Assembly: GCA_020746835.1 (NCBI GenBank)
Contig: JAGPNK010000001.1
Coordinates: forward strand, 2,418,001 to 2,482,000
DNA: 64,000 nt
Direction of reading: 5' to 3'
DNA from: Stachybotrys elegans
Lineage: Eukaryota; Ascomycota; Sordariomycetes; Hypocreales; Stachybotryaceae
In this document: positions 11,270 to 22,355 of the stretch, in pieces
Numbering within the stretch: the first letter of the stretch is position 1
How the letters are laid out: every line of letters starts with the position of its first letter
Notes under the pieces: model-generated
What the model was told of the DNA's origin: nothing
The model's input: only the letters and a program-made list of their open reading frames with translations
Database searches by the model: none
Made by a program: the position numbers and the translations under genes

Positions 11270-13339
11270 TCATCGCTTTACTATTGTCACTGATCTCGGT
11301 CAGCAATGTCTTGGACCCATGTGTCTCTATGACATCGTGGTGTTGCGCATGCCGGATCAACGGGTGATCAGACGGCGGGTGGCAGAACTGATGGGGGGTC
11401 TGTTCCTCTAAGCCACCACTACCCTTTGGAGCTGATGACGTGCGGCGGCATAATTACGTCCCTCCCTCGCTTGGGGCTGGCTGGCTGGCTGGCGTACGGA
11501 GCCTATACTCCACGCCTCTCTCGACAACCACATATTGACAAGGGAACTTGTGTGACTTACCGACATCCTCGTCGGACAGCTCGTGTCCTAGGCCGACCCT
11601 CTGAGGCTGGTGTTTCACTGACTTGCCGTAGACAATGGCAGTCTTGAACTGCTCTACGATGCTTCGATGGATTGCGTTACACTGTATGTGGAAATGTTTC
11701 AGCAATCTGTGTCAACCAGTCAATCGAGTCGCGCCGAAACTTACAAAGTCCTCAACTGTGCACCTCGAGGATCTGAGCACAACGGGTGCCGAGTAATCCG
11801 GCGTTTTGCCCTTGGGCTTGGTGTAGACGCGTCTGAGACTCAGCTTCTCCCACATCGCCTCCATGAGCTCATCAATGTTCCACCCATGCTCGGAGCTAAT
11901 GGGCACAGCATTGGGAATCCGATATAGCAAATCAAGTTCCTCAATGCTGATGGCATCGATCTTGTTCAGACAATACACAACGGGGATATAGCTAAGGAAG
12001 GGCGGAGAAGATCAGCGTCGGCTTCGCAGGTGCAGTTGTGCGGCAGGGAGGGGCGTGTAGCATTGCAGCAACGTCCTGCATCGCGGACCTTGGGTGACCC
12101 CGCGGGGGGCTTACCTTCGACTTTTTGCCTCAAGCACATCGATAAGATCATCCACTGTGGCATCACATCGGATGGTTATGTCCGCCGAGTTGATTCGGTA
12201 CTCGCTCATGACAGCCTTAATCTCATCGTTGTCAATATGGGTCAGGGGTACTGTGCTAGTGATGTTCAAGCCACCCTTGTCCTTCTTCTTGAAGGTGATG
12301 TTGGGAGGCTCCTTGTTAATGCGGATACCGAAGCCCTCGAGTTCCGCCTCAATGACCCTCTTGTCCGTCAAGGGCTTATTGACGTCCAGCACGATGAAGA
12401 TCAGGTGGCACGTCTTAGCGACAGCAATGACCTGGCGACCTCGGCCGCGTCCATCCTTGGCACCCTCAATGATACCAGGAAGGTCGATGATTTGCAGGGG
12501 GGCGCCTGTAGCATTGGGCGCTGGTCAGTCACATTTCATCACTTCCCGTCAGGCATCAAATTGCCCCTTGCCTGGTTCCGGCAAATCGCAGGATTCCACC
12601 GGAGTGTGGACCGAAATGAGGAAAAGCAAAACGAGGAGGAAGAAAAGCAAGAGGATGTGCAGTGCCCGGGAACCAAGGGTAAAAATAGCAGTGGAACGAA
12701 ACGCTAGAGAAACATGATAGAGCAAGCAGCGCAAGCAAGAGGCAGGCAATAGCACCGAGTGGCGAGGACTAACCGTTGTAGATGACCTGGCCGGGAACTG
12801 AGGTCAGGGTTGTGAATTCGTATGCTGCGGCTTCGGAATGCTGCCCGGTGAGCCTGCTCATGAGCGTACTCTTGCCGACAGAGGGGAAACCAATGAAGCC
12901 GATACTGGCCACACCGGTCCTGGCCACATCGAAGCCTGCGCCACCTCCACCGCCCGAGCTCGTGGGAGTCAGGAGCTCACGCTTCAGCTTGGCCAACTTG
13001 GCCTTGAGCTGGCCCAGATGATACGAAGTCGCCTTGTTCTTCTGGGTCTTGGCCATCTTTTGATTTCGGTATTGTCAGACTCGGTCCGTTGGCGCATGAT
13101 ACGATACGATAGGGGAGGGGATTTGATGAGGGGGGAGGGGGGGGGTGATGCTTTTCGTTCGGGGTGTCGTTGGTTCAACGTACTTCGGCCTCGATTTCCT
13201 TGATCTACATTGTTTGAGGAGCGGGTTAGCAGGCGGAACGAGCATGCGAGAGTCGTAATGGCAGCAGGAGGGCGAGGTCCGTCCCGTTGCACGGGGTGGG
13301 GGAGGAGGGGAATCATACCTTCTCTACCGTGGTCGACAT
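11270..13339 (-). CDS. RBG1: Developmentally regulated GTP-binding protein 1 (DRG1/Rbg1), 7 exons
   Basis: Exons 13339-13319, 13204-13184, 13056-12774, 12505-12115, 11991-11745, 11681-11561 and 11289-11270 join in phase to 1104 nt, 367 residues, the usual DRG1 length. The first two exons are only 21 nt each (MSTTVEK, then IKEIEAE) and the last is 20 nt (ending TIVKR); all junctions are GT-AG. The N-terminus carries the DRG signature [19 protein letters not shown]. GTPase motifs follow: G1 GFPSVGKS at about 70-77, G3 DLPG, and G4 NKID at the start of exon 5. The C-terminal TGS domain includes [13 protein letters not shown] and [11 protein letters not shown]1/Rbg1 acts with its partner Tma46/DFRP1 on translating ribosomes, relieving stalls. 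An in-frame ATG at 13056 (MAKTQ) could be taken for the start, but the upstream micro-exons restore the conserved N-terminus. Identification is very secure; exon 7 is supported by phase and by the conserved tail. Confidence 0.95.
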
Positions 13340-14659
13340 GATGACGGCGAAACGGTTGCTGTCTTGACCAAAGAAGGGCTGTGTCGGGGGTGGTGGGTTG
13401 CCGTTTCTTGTCCTTTCTCGGTTTGCCGAGTCCGCGGATGGGTATGAATGGAGGAGGGGGGGGGGGGGGGTTCGAAGCGCTCGCGCTTGATGCGACTGTT
13501 GGTTGTTTGCCTTTTTGCTATGTGACGAAGGGGACAGGCAGGACGAGGAGGGTTGGTGCGAAGCTGCTGTCGATTGTAATACGCGCGCGCGGAACGCGAT
13601 CCTGGCGAGCCGTCGGGGGGGTCGGGGGATTTTATTTTGTTGGTTTTCGTCAAGGAAAAATTGTGGTGTTGGTGGTGATGGGCTTTGTGGCCTTGAAGGT
13701 AGGTCACTTCCAAGGGAAAATAGTGGGGTACTTTTTTTTCTGCCATGCCACCTCAGTGATGTCAATCCTCTGCGCTGAGTGGCTCCCCCACCGGCGGCGG
13801 AGGGGCAAGGAAGGAAGGAAGCGAAGGAAATCACCAACATTGAAGATGCTTTGCCGCCTCTGCGGCGTGTCTTTTATCGGGGCGTACGAAGGATTCCAAG
13901 TGGCTCAATTGTCTCCATCTTCGAAACTACCTACTAGCCTAGGTATCCGAAGCAATCACCTGCGTCCTGTGCTCTTGAGGCCTGGCCAAAGTCCCTTCGC
14001 CATCCGCCATTCGCCCCACCGCCAGTCGAGCCACATACCATGTCGATTCCTCAGGTATCGAGGAACCGAGGAACCGAGGAACAGTCGGTCTATGTCACTT
14101 TGTAGTCGTCTTCGGATACGGGCGGGCCATGGGCACAGTTGCATTGTTACAGTATTCATTCATGTCATCCTCCTTGTAAATTTCTTCGGTTCATCGCCAA
14201 TTCACACAAGAAAGAGGTATCTTTGGTACACTGGTATGGGTTCCTCTCGGCCAACTTTAGCCACGGCCGGGAGAGTGAGGCGGACCAAGGTGCTCATACT
14301 TGAAAGAAAACAAATGGGAAAGACAGGAAAACGCCTCAGCTGATGCTCCTTTGCGTCCAGAACCCTTTGGCGCCTCAGCCGTCATCCAAGACCAGACCAC
14401 GGGGAAAGAATACACTGGAAAGAGATAAAGAAGTCGCCAGTCCCTGATCCATCATAGTCCAACCAAACAGCAGCAGCAACAAGAACAGCAACAAACAGTG
14501 AGTCGCCTTACGCGTCAAGAGGCGCTTGTCGAATCCCCCGGGAATGTTCCAACGTCGTTAGCGTTACATAGAAAAGTAGAGAAAAGAAAGGTGTATGGGT
14601 AGGTAGTGTGGTGTATAGCGTCCCCATCCGATCGTGGTACGTGGCGGGTGGCGGCCAAT
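13340..14659. other. Intergenic: DRG1 5' region and HOS4-like 3' region
   Basis: Both neighbours are on the minus strand. The DRG1-proximal part (13340-13850) is rich in poly-G/poly-C and may include promoter and leader. The part nearer 14340-14659 is probably the 3' untranslated region of the HOS4-like gene. ORF 13381-14343 (+, 320 codons) has no recognisable domain and crosses homopolymer tracts, so I do not accept it as a gene. Confidence 0.55.
14059..14082 (+). repeat. 8-bp tandem repeat CGAGGAAC x3
   Basis: Three perfect head-to-tail copies of CGAGGAAC in intergenic DNA between the DRG1 start and the HOS4-like stop. Confidence 0.85.
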
Positions 14660-17600
14660 TTACCCTGACGAGCTGCTGATGCCGTTCGGTAGCCCGTTGG
14701 GTGCCCCAGGCGTCATGACCGCCACGTCATGGCTGTGGCCATGGCCATTGGTCCCGTTCATGTACGGTCCGGGCGTGGATGCAGCGTGCTCGTTCACTGG
14801 AGGAGAGGGTTTGTCGCCGTTGGTCATCAGCGGCCCGTCTCCATTCTTCAGCAGGTGTTCCAGCCCTTGCTCCTTGCATATTTGTGCGTATTCCGGGTCG
14901 TTGGGGAAGACCTGTAGGAGACCTCGCCGCGGCACCCGCTTCTCGGGAAATGGAGTCTTGCTCATCTCATAACCCTTCGGTAGGTCCTCTCCAGTCAAGA
15001 TCCCGTTCACGTAATACTTATTGCGTGGAGAGAATCCTCGGTACCGATCAGCGTCGGGGTCTTGCTTCCACTTCGAAAGCAAGCGGGCAGCCATGTGCTG
15101 AGCCTCGCTCTCCGCCACTTCTCGATATCCGATGGCGAGCCTGACGTTTCGAAGATGCGGGATGTTGGGGACAGTGTACAGGAGATCGGAAGCCTAAGTT
15201 GATTGTCAGCATACCCTTGACGGGGCTCGTGGGAGCATTTGCTGGCTTACCTTGACGAAAAACATGTCGAGCTGGAGGAATTTCTCTCGGGCTTCGATTC
15301 TAAGAGCCTCCCTGTCCTGGAAGGGTCTCGTGTTGGGGTCTCCGCCGCCATAGCTAGCGGGGAGATCACGGCGCAGAGGACCAAACTTGTGACCGGTGAG
15401 CGAGTATCGGAGGCCTTCGGTGTTCCAGAGTGTCTTCTTCGCGAGGACAGACACGGAAACGCGGTCCCAAGCGGTATCTTTTGCATGTTAGCTAGAGAAC
15501 AAAGTCAAAGGGTCTAGGGCTCCACGTACATCGCGAGAGGTTGAGATCTTTCTCGCCAAGTAGCAAGGCAACATCTGTGTTGAGCAACCACTGCTCACGG
15601 CCTTCTGCCGTGTTGTTTGTCTCGGGCTTTATTGTGTCAAACCGAACGCCCTGGATGTGCCAGAATTTGCTTGCCACTTCCGGGGTCTTGGGTTCAGGGC
15701 AAAGGGCGAGCCACTGCAGCAGAGGTGGAAGCTTTTCCAATCGTGCTCGCTCTTCTTCCTCACGAATGCGGCGTTGCTCGGCTTCACGTGCGGCACGCTT
15801 TCGTTCCATTTCTTCTCGGTGGGCGCGCTCTCGGCGTTCTCGTTCTTTGCGCTCTTCGAGTTCTCGCTGTCGTCGTGCTTCTTCTGCTGCCTCGCGCTCC
15901 AGCTGTTCCTTGCGCAGTCGTTCTTCCTCCTCGCGCTGCAGCTGCTCCTCTTCTTCCTTGCGACGGGCTTCCTCCTCCTGTCGCTTTTTCTCCTCCTCCT
16001 GACGGCGACGCTCTGCTTCTTCGGCTTCGAGCCGCTCACGCTCAGCCTGTTCCCGAAGCTTGCGCTCACGCTCACGCTCTTCCTCTTCTTTTCGCCGTTC
16101 TTCCTCTTTGCGCCTCTCTTCTTCTCTGCGCCTCTCTTCTTCTCTGCGTCTCTCCTCTTCTTTACGCCTCTCCTCTTCCTTGCGCTTCCTTTCAGCCTCC
16201 TTCTCGGCTTCCTCTTTCCTCTTCCTCTCCAACTCTTCTTCGCGCTTACGAACTTCCTCCTGTTCTCGCTTCTTCTTCCTTTCCTCGGCTTCGGCGAGCT
16301 TCCTTTCTTCTTCCTTCTTTCGATCCTCCTCTTCTGCGAGCTTCTTTCTCTTCTTTTTCCTGGCAAGCTCCTCGTCGACTGTAGAGGTGGTTTCCTCGTC
16401 CACGTCCTTGGCGTGAATCACATCGGTCATTTCCGTGTCCATATCCTCAGACTTGACGTGGATGGACCTGTCGCTTGTGCTTGAGCGCCCCGACTCTCGC
16501 CTATGCGAGTCCCGCCCGTGCTCCCGAACATCATCATCGCGATCCTTGTGGTGGTCCTTGTGATGATCCCTTTGTTCCTTGAGACTGCTTCTTGAAGACT
16601 TTGTGGTTCCGTCGCGAGCGGCTTGTCTTTGCTTCCCGTCTGTGGAAACAGTTCGTTTGAGGCGCTTTTCCTGACCATCACCCTCGAGGCGCCGTCTTTT
16701 AATCGGCGCCTCTCCTTCATCCTTGTCGCCACTGTGGGAGCGGTCAGGTGTGATGCTGGCGCGATGTCTCTTTCCTGGTGCCTCTCCTGACATCCCCAGA
16801 CGGTCTTTCGAGTCGTCCCTTTTCAGAGCCTTAGTCCGATCGTGGTACTTCTCGGAAAGCTTGTGCTTGTCCACGGTATCATCGTGCCTTGCATCGCGTG
16901 GGCTAGATGGTTCCTTCATCGACGAGGCATTCGACACCATACTGGCCCTCCTATGCTTCTCACGTTCGCCCTTGAGTTCGCCCTTGGAAACCAGTTTCCT
17001 CCTAGGTTTAACCGTTTCTCCTTCGGACGACATGGTAGCCAGGTCGGGTTCATTTCGCTTCGTCTTCAATGCCTTGTGGGATAGGGTGGGAGAAGTCTCG
17101 CGATCCGAGACATTGATTGACGACAGTCGGTCGTCCTTCCTGTGACGGAGCGGTGCTCGCTTCTGGCCTTGCTCGTCGCCATGACTTGCTGCAGACTCGG
17201 ATTTCTTAACTTCTTTAGGGCTGGCGATTCTCGAACTGGTTTTTCTTTTAGGTTCGGCATCCCTAGATGGGCTGGACATGACTCGTCGCTGGGATTTTGC
17301 TTCTTCTTTGGCTTCGTCACGGCGAGCACGCTTCTCGTCTCTCTCCCTGCGAGGTGATCTGGTCTTGACGCTGTCCTTGTGAGATCGCTTGTACTCATCA
17401 TAGGCGTTCTTGAGCTTGTGCTCTTCGTCCTTCCAGTTAGTTCCTTGTCGTCGTCGCGCGATTTCGTAGTAGGTTTCGCCCTTGTACCTCCTCGTGGGAT
17501 CAAAACCTTGCTGTTCCAAGAGCAGTTCAACAACCTTAATGTTTTCCTGGCCAATGGCTGCTAGTATGGGCGTGGCAAACTCCGAGGGCAGAGATGTGAC

Positions 17601-19541
17601 GGGTGCTGGATCAGGGTTGGCACTACCTAAACCCAACAACAGCTGGATGACGAGATCGTGTCCACCTCTGGCTGCAGCAACCATAGATTCGGGATCATCA
17701 TAGCCTTCCTTGACCTGTAAGATGCGAGCTACGGTTTCTTCATCACCACGTCCGGCGGCTTGGCGCAGGGTCTTGTCGTCCAGAGGCATATAGAGCAAAT
17801 CGTTGCGTGTCTTGGTCGAGCGGACAGTGCCACTTCTCCTGCTCGATGCGCCGCCCGACAATGCGGTGACGGGAGACTGTCGAGGGCTGTCTGGAGCATG
17901 CGAGTCGCGGGCGTCTTGGTAGTCCAAGTGTGAGTGGCGATCCTCCGAGGTTCGGCGTCTTTCCCCGGCCCTCTTCCTGGCTTCGATCAAGGCCATGCGA
18001 ATTTCGTCGGCGTTCTCCGTCTCCTCTGTCACACGATCGATTGGCTCCTCACCGTTGACATTGGCTTTGCGAGGGTTAACGCCAGCATCCAAGAGCAGCT
18101 TGACGACTCCCAGGTGTCCGTTATCGACAGCATCGAGCAATGGCGTATCCTTATCATAATTGACGCAGTCCAGATTGCAGCCAGCATCGATCAGCAACTT
18201 GACAATATCCTCACAACCATTAATCGCGGCAATCTGAAGTGGCGTGTTACCGGCGTAATCGGCCACATTCAAATCCTCAGGTCTATCGCCGAGTCGTTGT
18301 TTGGCAATTTCGTACTCGCCACGGGCACAGGCACGTGCCAGGAGCGTTTGGCCGTGAGCATCCAAATGTTTCTTGTGAGGGGCTATCTTGGCGGGTGACA
18401 TGGTGGAGTCAGCCGTCGCAGGCGTGGCCAGGCTGCGAAGCTTCGTCGAGCTCCGTGGGTGAGGGCTACCACTGGCAGACGACTCATCGGATGGGTAGTC
18501 TGTCGGCTGCAGGGGAGGAGGCAGCCGCTTCTTCTTCTGCGATAAACCATTGGCGGAGGATTGCTGCGATGGAAGCTGCGTGGATACGCTGCGGCGATGC
18601 AGTCGTTGGTGAGGTGGTGACGTGGAGCGGTTTCGAGAATCATTGTGAGGCTTAGAAGCGGACTTGCTGAATTCTTTGTGCTGCCGTGAACCGTCCAACC
18701 CAGCGCTCGTGGTTCTCTGACGACGGATCTTCCGGGACTCAACATCCTCATCGTCGGAATCCGGCTTGGGAGCTTTACGCTTGTGGGGAAGTAGACGCTC
18801 GCCTGAGCGGATCTTGTCGCGTAAGCTGGCCTTGCTGGCTTTATGATGGGAGTTCTCTGAGTCGGATAAGGAGGAGTGGCCAGCATCGGAGCGCCGGCGG
18901 TATTGATGCGACTGACGATGACTGCTTTCCTGCTTAGGTGAGGTTGGCGCTGAACTCAGAGCACTGGACACATCTTTGGGGCGGCTATGGGGGTCCCTGT
19001 CGATGGCGGCTGATGAATGCTTCTTTTTGGTTTCTTCCGTTCGGCCGCCAGCGCTGGAAGTGTTGGGCTTGTCGGTGTCGTTGCCAGAAGTAGCGGCTGG
19101 TCGACCAACCCGAACCACATCAATGTCGCTCTCAGGCTTGTCCTCCTGCCTTACCTTGCGAACTTTGGATGGGGAGTGACCATCTTTTCCTGGGAGGACG
19201 ATTGTCTCGGCATCGGAATCGCGGTCTTCTGAGACATAGCCACGTCGGGAGGCGGCGGATGGCTCTGTCGAAGGCTTGCTATTGCCGCGAACAGGCGATG
19301 TTATTGCGTTGATGGCATCGCCTACCTTGGGCTTCGGGGGTTGCTGACGTTGTTCAGCACGGTCAGAGTCAGAGCCTAGTCGCTGAGACGCCGGAGGAGG
19401 GGCGCCGGAGGGCTTGGTCTGGTCGGACTCGACTGCATTCTGCGCATCCATGTCCTTTATCTGCGTGAGGGATGGGCGACTACCACCATCCTGCAGATGA
19501 AGAAGGGATGCGTCGGGACGGGTCGAAGCGTGTCGAGTCAA
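14660..19541 (-). CDS. HOS4: Ankyrin-repeat / long coiled-coil nuclear protein, HOS4-like (probable Set3-complex subunit)
   Basis: Exons 19541-15530, 15477-15251 and 15193-14660, with introns of 52 and 57 nt, join in phase to give 1590 residues. Residues 1 to about 390 are disordered and charged (Ser, Arg, Lys, Pro). Residues about 395-510 hold ankyrin repeats (GQTLLARACARGEYEIAK, GNTPLQIAAINGCEDIVKLL, DTPLLDAVDNGHLGVVKLL) and residues about 585-685 hold a second ankyrin-like set. A further charged linker follows, then a continuous Glu/Arg/Lys-rich single helix or coiled coil at about 1057-1268. A conserved globular C-terminus begins LPPLLQWLALCPEPKTPE and includes REQWLLNTDVALLLGEKDL and LDMFFVK; both introns lie in it. 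Yeast Hos4 is an ankyrin subunit of the Set3 histone deacetylase complex, and filamentous-fungal relatives share this order of parts. MDAQNA (residue 31) is an alternative start. The name is from recognised architecture and is less certain than the gene model. Confidence 0.85.
16080..16200 (-). repeat. In-frame EEERR-type codon repeat in the HOS4-like coiled coil
   Basis: Within the charged helix, near-identical 18-21 bp DNA units (CTTCTCTGCGCCTCTCTT-like on the plus strand) are tandemly repeated and translate as EEERR(R/K) units. The DNA-level identity suggests recent expansion by slippage inside the coding frame. Confidence 0.75.
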
Positions 19542-21453
19542 GTGAGTTGACGGCGGCAGCAGTGGCTTGTTGGCTCGATTTCCCGGTTAGGTTGACAATT
19601 GGAATTGGCCGGCAGCCACCGGCGGGCGCAGTGCTATGCTGCGCGCAGAATATCTTAAGCCGTAGATGGGTACGGAGGGAGCGATGCGAGAATAAACTCT
19701 ATCGCGAGCGAACTGTTGACGGTGAATGGCGAGCCGAGGACCTAGAAAATCTGCTATCGCCGTGGCCACGAATCGTCTGAAAATGCAAGGACGCGCGCGA
19801 CAGGCTGCCAGCAATCGGCAATAGTAGCAGCAAACGACGAACAGATGGGCAGCGGCTCGTCTGGTGGAAACAAGGCGGAATAAATAAGACCTCGAGGCGA
19901 ACGAAGCAGAGAGGCGGCGAGATCCGATGTCGACGAGTGAATGGCAAATGAAGGCAAAATGCTGGTCGAGTAACAGCCACGTGTGTCGCCCAAAAAAAAG
20001 AAGAAAAAAAACCCCCTTCGAAAAAACGAACTATGCAGGAAGACGAGTAGCAGGCGGGTGGGTGGGAGGTAGCAGGATTTTTGGTAGTGGCGGAGGTACA
20101 GAGGTTAGGCGTGTGTGGTGACGGAGGCAGGTGGCAGGTGGTTACTTCGAGGTGGTAAGGTTGAGTCGAGGCAAAACGCAGGCAGCGGCATCTGAAAACG
20201 GGAAGGAAAGATGTGCATGAGTACGGCAGCAGCCCGCCCAGTTGGAGTGAGTGAGCGGCCGTGCCTGCAGAAAACAGAGGAGAACTGTGCAAGACAGCAA
20301 GTACACACCAAGGTACGTACCTTAGTACCTTCGAGGTTAGCACATGGACCAAGCCCAGGCAGTCGTAGCGTGGGGCCCGAGGTTACGATTGGCTGCCCGA
20401 GGGAGTCCGCTACGGCTGGCCGGAGCGACTTGAAACGCACTTTTTCTGGCCCTGCGACGCCCAGCTACTAAGGCTTGCTTATGCCAGCCTTGCTTGTACG
20501 GTACTGCAGGTGGCAGCGCGCATGCTGTCTTGCAGCGGGTGGTGAGGTGAGTGGGAATCATAATAAAGGCGAGCCGTTGCTTCTGTTGCTCCTCCGTAAT
20601 ACCGGAGCGCGAATCCTAGCACATTTGCAGATTACTTGCCCCTCCTCGAATCCGCCACCCAATCCGCTGCCTTGTATCCGGGCAGCCGTGTCCACGGTGT
20701 CCACGGGGGCCCCAGGGCCGAGCAAGCCATGGAACCTTGAATCCAGGCTAGGTACTTTCCGGGTACATGCAACGAGGAGCACCATGGCTTTGCTCTCAGG
20801 CTCGTCCATCTGCCTCAAGTTCTTCCTACGAGTTGATATGGCTGAGATAATTATTACTACAGGTGTCCCTATATAAGCTACCCTACCTAGCGATGTGGTA
20901 GTGCCGCTATATGGCCGTGCTGGCCAGATAACTGGATGGGAAAACCCTACTGGCATTGTACCTCCTGCCGCATCAGTAGGTACCTGGTATGGAGAGCTTG
21001 GTCCTTACCCTGGTCCTTTTTCCTTAAAGCTCCACTCACTCTTTCATGCTCAGCCCCCCTTTGCCTACCGCCACCTGCCTGTTGAACCTTTCTTGCCTCC
21101 AATTACCCAAGTGATCATCGAAACATCCATCCATCCATCCCTCCATCCCTCTCCGTTTTATCCCTCCCATACAGAGTACATACATAACAACGGGTTATCG
21201 CTGTGCACGCCTCGGCGCTCCGGGATTGGTGTATTTCCAGCCAGGCCTACCTCTTGTCCACGTGCCGTTCTTCTCCTTGGCTTCTGCCACAGCGCAACAG
21301 CGCAACAGCTAAGACAGTCAAGGGGAGCGGGCCACGACGTGCCAGACCGACCGTCATCTCCGTTCAGCCCTACAGACGTCAAGAACCTCTGGAAATTGAA
21401 GCTGCAAACTGGCCAACTCGCTCGGATCAACGCCACGACTCCCTTTCCTCGTC
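19542..21453. other. Divergent promoter region between HOS4-like (-) and ALKBH6 (+)
   Basis: This 1.9 kb should carry both promoters and leaders. It holds a 14-bp perfect palindrome (20310-20323), a TATATAAG box at 20870-20877 on the plus strand (about 580 bp upstream of the ALKBH6 ATG, so it would need a long or spliced leader), and a CATC repeat at about 21126-21152. ORFs on either strand show no recognisable domain. Confidence 0.5.
20310..20323. promoter_or_regulatory. 14-bp perfect palindrome AAGGTACGTACCTT
   Basis: The sequence is self-complementary over all 14 bases and is followed at once by a related half-site, AGTACCTT. Its place in a divergent promoter fits a binding site for a dimeric factor, but no factor is identified. 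Similar GGTACCT words recur in other intergenic regions here (for example near 35524, 36005 and 42953), so it could also be a common genomic word. Confidence 0.35.
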
Positions 21454-22328
21454 ATGGCCTCCCTGCCCGAAACCCTCGAGCACGCTAGGGTCGCGTCGCT
21501 CCCTGAGACGGCCTATTACATACCCAACTTCATTACGCACGACGAGGAATGCATGATACTTGACAAAGTCGGTTCGCCAACCTTGACCACGGCCTCGGTC
21601 CTGGTTGAGCCCGCTTTCGTGTCACCGTGACGTTGGGCTCTAACGTACAATGTAGATCGCCGCTGCTCCGAAGCCCAGATGGAAACAACTCACCCACCGG
21701 AGATTGCAGACTTGGCCGTCGGACCTTGTTCAAGACAGGCTGCTCGATGCACCACTGCCTGCGTGGCTGGACGATCCCGTTGTCTCACGCCTACGCTCGC
21801 TCCCCGTCACGGGTTCCCAGTCTCATATCTTCGCTCAGAGCCCCCATGCTCGACCGAACCACGTGCTCATCAATGAATATCCTCCAGGCGTTGGCATCAT
21901 GCCCCATAAGTTAAGTACATGAAACACTTGTGATATGTGTACGGGAAGCTCATCCGCCCCAGGATGGCGCCGCGTACTGGCCCGTAGTATGCACCGTTAG
22001 CCTAGGTGCCAGTATATGTTTGAACATCCATCGCAGCAGACCCGATGGCGCGCTTGATCCAGAGCCCGTGTGGAGGATTTTGCAGGAACCCCGGAGCCTG
22101 CTCATTACCACTGATCAGCTGTACACAAATTATCTCCATGGCATTTCGGACATTGACCAAGACGTCGGGCTTTCCGCCGACGGCGTAGCTAACTGGTCAC
22201 TATTGGGTGACCCAGAGAGCTTCTCCGGTGGTTGCAATGCCCGTCAGACCAGAACCAGCTTGACATACCGAGACGTCCTCAAGGTCTCCAAGATAGGGAA
22301 CAAGCTCGGGGCGTTCCTCAAGAAGTGA
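21454..22328 (+). CDS. ALKBH6: ALKBH6-type AlkB dioxygenase with an unresolved frame conflict
   Basis: Exon 1 (21454-21567) encodes MASLPETLEHARVASLPE and the IPNFI start typical of ALKBH6. An intron (21568-21655, donor GTCGGT, acceptor TAG) leads to exon 2 with IAAAPKPRWKQL, HRRLQTWP and LINEYPPGVGIMPH. Exon 3 (21963-22328) begins DGAAYWPVVCTVSLGAS and carries the RTSLTYRDV segment with the 2-oxoglutarate-binding arginine. AlkB enzymes are Fe(II)/2-oxoglutarate oxygenases and need HxD plus a distal His; here PHxD spans the second intron. No GT-AG pair joins PH to DG in frame. The good donor GTTAAGT at 21910 with the CAG at 21960-21962 leaves the reading frame one base short (734 nt in total), producing an early stop. 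Either one base is missing (an assembly error or a real null allele) or splicing is non-canonical. The family assignment is firm; whether the gene is functional is open. Confidence 0.8.
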
Positions 22329-22355
22329 GGTCCGAGTACGTAACGCACGACAAGT

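Noticed and set aside
13381..14343. 320-codon ORF (+) upstream of DRG1
   Set aside because: It crosses poly-G tracts and the DRG1 promoter, shows no domain or family-like motif, and its amino-acid make-up changes sharply along its length.
15541..16484. Several plus-strand ORFs of 120-275 codons rich in Ser/Arg or Leu/Phe
   Set aside because: They are reverse-strand translations of the GAG/AAG/CGC-rich coiled coil of the HOS4-like gene.
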